This document shows, piece after piece, positions 5,937-9,973 of a DNA stretch of 9,973 bases. This DNA comes from Porticoccaceae bacterium (GTDB lineage: Bacteria > Pseudomonadota > Gammaproteobacteria > Pseudomonadales > Porticoccaceae), in the NCBI GenBank assembly GCA_023229065.1, contig JALNZZ010000075.1, positions 1 through 9,973 on the forward strand, written 5' to 3'. Under the pieces are notes generated by a model. The model was not told where the DNA came from. It made no database searches and worked only from the letters and a program-made list of their open reading frames with translations. The position numbers and the translations under genes are program-made. Position 1 is the stretch's first letter. The number at the start of each line of letters is the position of its first letter.

Positions 5937-7085
5937 ATGACTATATACTGCTGGTTGAAATATCCCCCAGCCAAGAGATCGAACTCTCTCGCAGCTGCCT
6001 GCTTCCTGTGTCTTGGGTTGGGCTCCTTTTCAGTCCTGGCCTCCGAAACGAAAAGCGAGTCTTCACGCGGTCTCCATGATCCGCTTGAGCAGTCTTCCAT
6101 CATTCAGGACCTGAGCCGTCCCCAGCCCGCTGTGGCAATAGCGCAGGCCGGCGGCAATCTTGTCAGTGTCGGGCTGCGCGGATTGATCATGATTTCCAGC
6201 GATGGCGGTAACAGCTGGAGTCCCTCCACCAGTCCCGTGGCCAGTGATCTCGTGCAGGTACATTTTCGTGATGAGCTGCATGGCTGGGCTGTCGGGCATG
6301 ATTCCGTTCTGCTCGCCACAACTGATGGCGGCAAATCGTGGGAAGTTCGGTTGGACGGTCGTAGCTTGGTGATGCTGTTGAGAGAGCACTACTCCACCGC
6401 TGCTGGCATCGATGAGTATGAAGCTGAAAGCTTGCTAAGAGAAGTAGATCTGGCTCTGAGCACCTCGTCCGATCCCGATGTCATGGCCACGCCTTTTCTG
6501 GATGTGTTCATCAACGACAACGGAGAAGGCTTTCTGCTAGGTGCTTTTGGCATGCTGCTACACACCATTGATGACGGTATGACGTGGCAGCCATGGATCG
6601 AGCGCACCGAAAACGAGCGGCGCATGCATTTGTACAGTATCGATATGCACGGTGAGCAAGCCTACATAAGCGGTGAACAGGGTCTGGTCATGCGGTTGGA
6701 TCGGGAGCTGAGCCGTTTCGTCCGGGTAGAAACGCCCTATGCCGGCACCTTTTTTGGGGTCCACGTACGTGATGATCTGGTCATGGCGTACGGGCTACGG
6801 GGCAATCTGTATGTCAGCCGCAATGCGGGCGTGTCCTGGGATCAGGTTGAAACCCGGCAGCAGGGCAGTCTGGTGGACTCCCTGGAAGACGGCCCCAATC
6901 ACTTGATATTGGTAAGTCAGCGCGGGGATTTGATACGGCTCGATTCCCGCAGTCTTGAAACGGCCAGACTGGAAGTTCCCTTCCGCGGGGAAGTGTCCTC
7001 TGCGGTTATGTTGGACGGCTCAAGGGAGCTGATGGTTACTCAATTCTCCGGCGTCCGAAGGATTGATATCAGCAAGCTCCATTAG
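5937..7085 (+). CDS. YCF48-related BNR/Asp-box repeat exported protein (beta-propeller)
   Basis: A 382-residue protein with a long n-region, the hydrophobic segment SLAAACFLCLGLGSFSVLA and probable signal cleavage after A35. The mature part carries Asp-box turns S-x-D-G-G-x-x-W: SSDGGNSW (87-94), TTDGGKSW (128-135), the degenerate IDDGMTW (211-217) and SRNAGVSW (294-301). The second follows DELHGWAVGHDSVLLA, the typical blade layout of YCF48-like photosystem II assembly factors. No photosynthesis genes are present, so only the fold, a six- or seven-bladed propeller, carries over; in such clusters it probably acts as a periplasmic assembly or adaptor protein for the neighbouring transporter (inference). 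The start at ATG 5937 was chosen because GAGG (5924-5927) lies nine bases upstream; the in-frame TTG at 5922 overlaps that site. It lies 111 bp after the DUF1329 gene and 162 bp before the RND gene, same strand. Confidence 0.87.
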   Translation: MTIYCWLKYPPAKRSNSLAAACFLCLGLGSFSVLASETKSESSRGLHDPLEQSSIIQDLSRPQPAVAIAQAGGNLVSVGLRGLIMISSDGGNSWSPSTSPVASDLVQVHFRDELHGWAVGHDSVLLATTDGGKSWEVRLDGRSLVMLLREHYSTAAGIDEYEAESLLREVDLALSTSSDPDVMATPFLDVFINDNGEGFLLGAFGMLLHTIDDGMTWQPWIERTENERRMHLYSIDMHGEQAYISGEQGLVMRLDRELSRFVRVETPYAGTFFGVHVRDDLVMAYGLRGNLYVSRNAGVSWDQVETRQQGSLVDSLEDGPNHLILVSQRGDLIRLDSRSLETARLEVPFRGEVSSAVMLDGSRELMVTQFSGVRRIDISKLH

Positions 7086-7139
7086 TTGATGCCGGTATCA
7101 GGTAACTGATGGTAGTAAGCCGCCGGTACTTGTCATCAA
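7086..7139 (+). other. Possible branched RNA structure after the BNR-repeat gene
   Basis: Immediately after the stop codon, TTGATG (7086-7091) can pair with CATCAA (7134-7139). Inside this, ATCAG (7097-7101) and CTGAT (7106-7110) form a 5-bp hairpin closed by a GTAA loop of the GNRA type, and two CCGG units (7092-7095, 7123-7126) could pair with each other. No T-run follows, so it is not a standard terminator. The rest of the 162-bp gap (7140-7247) shows no convincing promoter; the A-run at about 7175-7180 is the only other notable stretch. Confidence 0.3.
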
Positions 7140-7247
7140 GGGAAGCGGGACTGGGCCAAGAAAGCCTATTGGTATCAAAAAAGTTTTCATCCGGGACGCG
7201 CAGACTCTACATGTTTTGTATGTGCACTAAGGCCTTTGGAGAAAGAA

Positions 7248-9764
7248 ATGGTCGATCTGAATAACAATAACGGAATGCCGGTAGTACGTGACCTCCAAGA
7301 CTTCGACAAAAGTTCGGGTAGCCTGTTTGAGCGCATTATTTTTCATCATCGGGTGCTGGTGCTTCTGAGTTGCCTTCTGATAACTATTGTGCTGGGCGCA
7401 TTCGCCACGAAGCTGGATGTCAATGCCAGTTTCGAACGAATGATTCCGGTTAATAATCCCTATATCCAAAACTACCTGGAGCACAAGAGCGAGCTACCGG
7501 GCTTGGGTAATAATATTCGCGTGGTGGTCAGCAGCAAGAAGGGCGATATATATGACCCGGAATATCTGCAGGTGCTGCAGGATGTAAATGACACGCTTTA
7601 TCTGATCCCCGGCATTGACCGGTCCTGGATGCGATCCCTGTGGATGCCTATCGTACGGTGGCGGGAAGTCACTGAAGAAGGCATCAGCGGCGGTGCGGTT
7701 ATGCCGTCTGATTACGACGGTAGCGAAGCCAGTATCGGCGCGCTGAGACGCAATATCACGCGTGCTGGGTTGTCGGGTAGCCTGGTCGCGAATGACTCAA
7801 GATCCAGCATGATCGTGGCGCCTCTGTTGGAAACCCATCCGCAGACCGGCGAGCCCTTGGATTACAGTGAGTTCTCGAAACAGTTAGAGGAGAAAATCCG
7901 GTCATTTGAAAGCGACAGTGTGGGGATTCATATCGTCGGTTTCAGCAAACTGGTCGGCGATCTGATCGAAGGACTTCAAGCGGTAATGGTGTTTTTCGGT
8001 ATATCCGTATTAGTGGCCGCCCTCTTCGTGTATCTGTATACCCACTGCGTCCGCAGTACCGCCTTGCTGGTGAGCATAGCAGTCACGGGGGTTGTCTGGC
8101 TTCTCGGGCTGATGCAGTTGCTCGGCTATGAGCTGGATCCCTATTCCATTCTGGTACCCTTCCTGATCTTCTCGATAGGCCTGTCCCACGGCACCCAGAA
8201 AATGAACGGGATACTCCAGGATATCGGCCGCGGGACCCATAAGTATGTCGCTGCACGTTACACCTTCCGACGGTTGTTTTTAACTGGGTTGACAGCGCTG
8301 CTCGTCAATGTGGTGGGGTTCGCTGTTCTGGCCATAATCGACATTCCGGTTATCCGGGACTTGGCGCTGACGACCAGTATCGGTGTTTCTGTCCTGGTCT
8401 TCACCAAACTCATCTTGATTCCGGTTGCCTTGTCTTACATAGGCGTCAGCAAGAAAGCGGCACGGATTGCCATCGAAAAAGATAAGAAAGTACAGCAGAG
8501 CCGTAACTGGCAAGGCAGGGTATGGCAGGGCCTGAACAGATTCACCGAACGCAAGTGGTCAATCATTGCGATAAGCGTTTCGGTGCTGGTCACGGCAGTC
8601 AGCTCTGTTGTAATGCTTGATTTGAAAATAGGTGATCTCGATCCAGGTGCGCCGGAGCTGCGTCCAGACTCCCGCTACAATACGGACAATGCTTTCATCA
8701 CGGCCAACTATGGTCTGTCCAGCGATCAATTCGTGGTCATCATGAAGACCGATCCCGATGGGTGTCGTTTCTTTGGGCCACTGCAGACCATGGACAAGCT
8801 TGCCTGGCGCCTGCGCCAGACCGAAGGGGTGCAGACTACCACCTCACTGGCTGACACTGTCCGTTTCATGACCTCAGGCATGGCTGAAGGCAGCGCCAAA
8901 TGGCTGACCATCAGTCGAGATCAGGCGATTACCAATGCGTCGGTCGATGCCGCGATGATTTCCTCGCCAGGTACTACCAATCAGAACTGTTCAGTCACCC
9001 CCCTGATTGCTTATCTGACCGATCACAAGGCCGATACGCTGACGCGGGTGCTGAATGAGGTCGAGGACTTTGCAGAGCAATACAATACCGGGCCTGGTGC
9101 CGAACAGTCGGTAGAATTCCTGCTGGCAGCGGGTAACGCAGGTATCGAGGCGGCAACCAACATCGAAGTTCGCCGTGGCATCATGGTCATGTATTTCGCT
9201 GTATACGGCGCCACTGCGTTGCTATGTCTCATCACCTTCCGCAGCATCCGTGCGACCCTGGTTGCGCTTATCCCGCTGATCATGACCACCATCATCTGTA
9301 AGGCACTGATGGTCTGGCTCGGTATCGGTCTCAAGGTTGCCACCCTTCCGGTCATGGCGGTAGGCGTCGGTGTGGGGGTCGATTACGCGCTCTATCTACT
9401 CAGTGTTCAACTGGCCGTTCAGGCCCGCGGCGAGTCGTTGGCTGTAGCCTACCGTCGCTCGCTGGATTTCACTGGGAAAGTGGTGGCGCTGATTGGTTTG
9501 ACCATGGCAGCAGGGGTTGTCACCTGGGCCTGGTCCCCCATCAAATTCCAGGCTGACATGGGCATTCTGCTGACCTTCATGTTCCTGTGGAACATGCTGG
9601 GCGCCCTGATTCTGATTCCCGCGCTCTCGCACTTTATGCTCAAGGATGTAGGAACTCGGACCGGAAAAGGTGGTGGAGTAACGTCACCAGTCGAAGCACC
9701 CGTCGATCCGTCTTCATCCGAGGCGACGCTCGACAGGAAGCAGCAGCTGGTGGACGCCCATTGA
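7248..9764 (+). CDS. MMPL/RND-family inner-membrane transporter
   Basis: An 838-residue protein with the two-fold RND layout. TM1 lies at about 36-53, a large periplasmic domain to about 242, then TM2-TM6. A basic cytoplasmic stretch (KDKKVQQSRNWQGR) is followed by TM7 (SIIAISVSVLVTAVSSVVML), the second periplasmic domain and TM8-TM12. TM10 has the proton-relay motif GVGVDYALYL (D712, Y713); the matching place in TM4 reads FSIGLSHGTQ (S313, H314), with no Asp. C506 and C581 lie in the second periplasmic domain and could form a disulfide. Such proteins use the proton gradient to move lipids or other hydrophobic molecules. The C-terminus is a short polar tail. ATG 7248 has GGAG (7238-7241) six bases upstream; the in-frame TTG at 7236 overlaps this site and is rejected. 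No periplasmic adaptor (HlyD type) or TolC homologue is encoded beside it; the BNR, DUF1329 and DUF1302 proteins are the likely envelope partners (inference). Substrate and direction of transport are unknown. Confidence 0.93.
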   Translation: MVDLNNNNGMPVVRDLQDFDKSSGSLFERIIFHHRVLVLLSCLLITIVLGAFATKLDVNASFERMIPVNNPYIQNYLEHKSELPGLGNNIRVVVSSKKGDIYDPEYLQVLQDVNDTLYLIPGIDRSWMRSLWMPIVRWREVTEEGISGGAVMPSDYDGSEASIGALRRNITRAGLSGSLVANDSRSSMIVAPLLETHPQTGEPLDYSEFSKQLEEKIRSFESDSVGIHIVGFSKLVGDLIEGLQAVMVFFGISVLVAALFVYLYTHCVRSTALLVSIAVTGVVWLLGLMQLLGYELDPYSILVPFLIFSIGLSHGTQKMNGILQDIGRGTHKYVAARYTFRRLFLTGLTALLVNVVGFAVLAIIDIPVIRDLALTTSIGVSVLVFTKLILIPVALSYIGVSKKAARIAIEKDKKVQQSRNWQGRVWQGLNRFTERKWSIIAISVSVLVTAVSSVVMLDLKIGDLDPGAPELRPDSRYNTDNAFITANYGLSSDQFVVIMKTDPDGCRFFGPLQTMDKLAWRLRQTEGVQTTTSLADTVRFMTSGMAEGSAKWLTISRDQAITNASVDAAMISSPGTTNQNCSVTPLIAYLTDHKADTLTRVLNEVEDFAEQYNTGPGAEQSVEFLLAAGNAGIEAATNIEVRRGIMVMYFAVYGATALLCLITFRSIRATLVALIPLIMTTIICKALMVWLGIGLKVATLPVMAVGVGVGVDYALYLLSVQLAVQARGESLAVAYRRSLDFTGKVVALIGLTMAAGVVTWAWSPIKFQADMGILLTFMFLWNMLGALILIPALSHFMLKDVGTRTGKGGGVTSPVEAPVDPSSSEATLDRKQQLVDAH

Positions 9765-9770
9765 GCGCCT

Positions 9771-9790
9771 GCGTCAGGGATGACGCTTTC
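9771..9790 (+). terminator. GC-rich hairpin with GNRA loop after the RND gene
   Basis: GCGTCA (9771-9776) and TGACGC (9781-9786) form a perfect 6-bp stem around a GGGA tetraloop, followed by TTTC. It begins six bases after the RND stop codon. The short T-tract makes it a weak terminator or attenuator at best; the gene starting at 9840 on the same strand may still be co-transcribed by read-through. Confidence 0.4.
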
Positions 9791-9839
9791 AACCCAATCA
9801 CAGGTTTTATTGACTTTCCCGCAAGATATGGAGATAAAG

Positions 9840-9973
9840 ATGTTCGAATTGCTAATGAGCGCCGACATGATGGTGCCAGACCCAGATGGCATGACCGAGT
9901 TGCTGGTCGACAAGCTGGGGATATATAAACACGAGCGCTGGCGCCAGGCGTTCGATGACCATCCGTACATTGC
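9840..9973 (+). CDS. Partial gene, product uncertain (possibly VOC/glyoxalase-fold protein)
   Basis: The first 44 codons of a gene cut by the right edge, beginning MFELLMSADMMVPDPDG and continuing MTELLVDKLGIYKHERWRQA. The start is well supported: GGAG at 9830-9833 lies six bases before the ATG, and the frame stays open to the end. The pattern V-P-D-P-D followed by a helix and KLGI resembles the first strand and helix of vicinal-oxygen-chelate (glyoxalase/bleomycin-resistance/dioxygenase) domains, but 44 residues are too few to decide and the metal ligands cannot be checked. It lies 75 bp after the RND gene on the same strand, so it is probably the next member of the same operon. Confidence 0.6.
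   Translation, partial: MFELLMSADMMVPDPDGMTELLVDKLGIYKHERWRQAFDDHPYI

Noticed and set aside
5837..6079. 80-codon plus-strand open frame overlapping the propeller gene start
   Set aside because: It overlaps the hairpin region and the signal peptide of the BNR-repeat gene in another frame and has no ribosome binding site or recognisable domain.
7236..7247. TTG start adding four residues to the RND protein
   Set aside because: The TTG overlaps the GGAG that serves the ATG at 7248; the same pattern explains the TTG at 5922 for the propeller gene.
9449..9970. 173-codon minus-strand open frame at the right end
   Set aside because: It is antisense to the RND C-terminus and the partial gene at 9840; both plus-strand frames have proper starts and the RND frame has transmembrane segments.

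Overview
The window looks like a chromosomal segment of a Gram-negative gammaproteobacterium, most likely in or near Pseudomonas/Halopseudomonas. The grounds are the moderately high GC with Pseudomonas-like codon use, AGGAG-type ribosome binding sites, and the pairing of DUF1302 and DUF1329 envelope proteins with an MMPL-type RND transporter. This placement is inference; there is no rRNA or other taxonomic marker here. I see no tRNA, CRISPR array, insertion sequence or phage gene.

Left part (1-2334). The minus strand begins with the first 132 codons of a fused indolepyruvate ferredoxin oxidoreductase-type enzyme that runs off the left edge. Divergent from it is a LysR-type regulator (529-1437). 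Convergent with the regulator is a short-chain dehydrogenase/reductase (SDR, minus strand, 1480-2334). Its fold and cofactor motifs are intact, but its Ser-Tyr-Lys catalytic residues read Ala-Ser-Arg.

Middle (2335-2777). A gene-free divergent region of 443 bp separates the SDR from a plus-strand gene cluster. It holds several dyads and a short direct repeat and is the natural place for the control of both transcription units.

Right part (2778-9973). Four plus-strand genes form an apparent envelope operon: a DUF1302 outer-membrane beta-barrel protein, a DUF1329 LolA-like periplasmic protein or lipoprotein, a YCF48/BNR-repeat exported beta-propeller, and an 838-residue MMPL/RND inner-membrane transporter. 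A fifth gene of uncertain identity starts at 9840 and is cut by the window edge. The gaps between the last genes carry predicted RNA hairpins, including a 13-bp stem at 5868-5898.

How the genes may work together (inference): transporter, propeller, lipid-binding-fold protein and outer-membrane barrel make a plausible trans-envelope route for a hydrophobic molecule. The LysR regulator, SDR and oxidoreductase would belong to metabolism of the same or a related compound. The substrate cannot be read from the sequence. Gene clusters of this composition recur in proteobacteria to my knowledge, but I know of no firmly established function for them.
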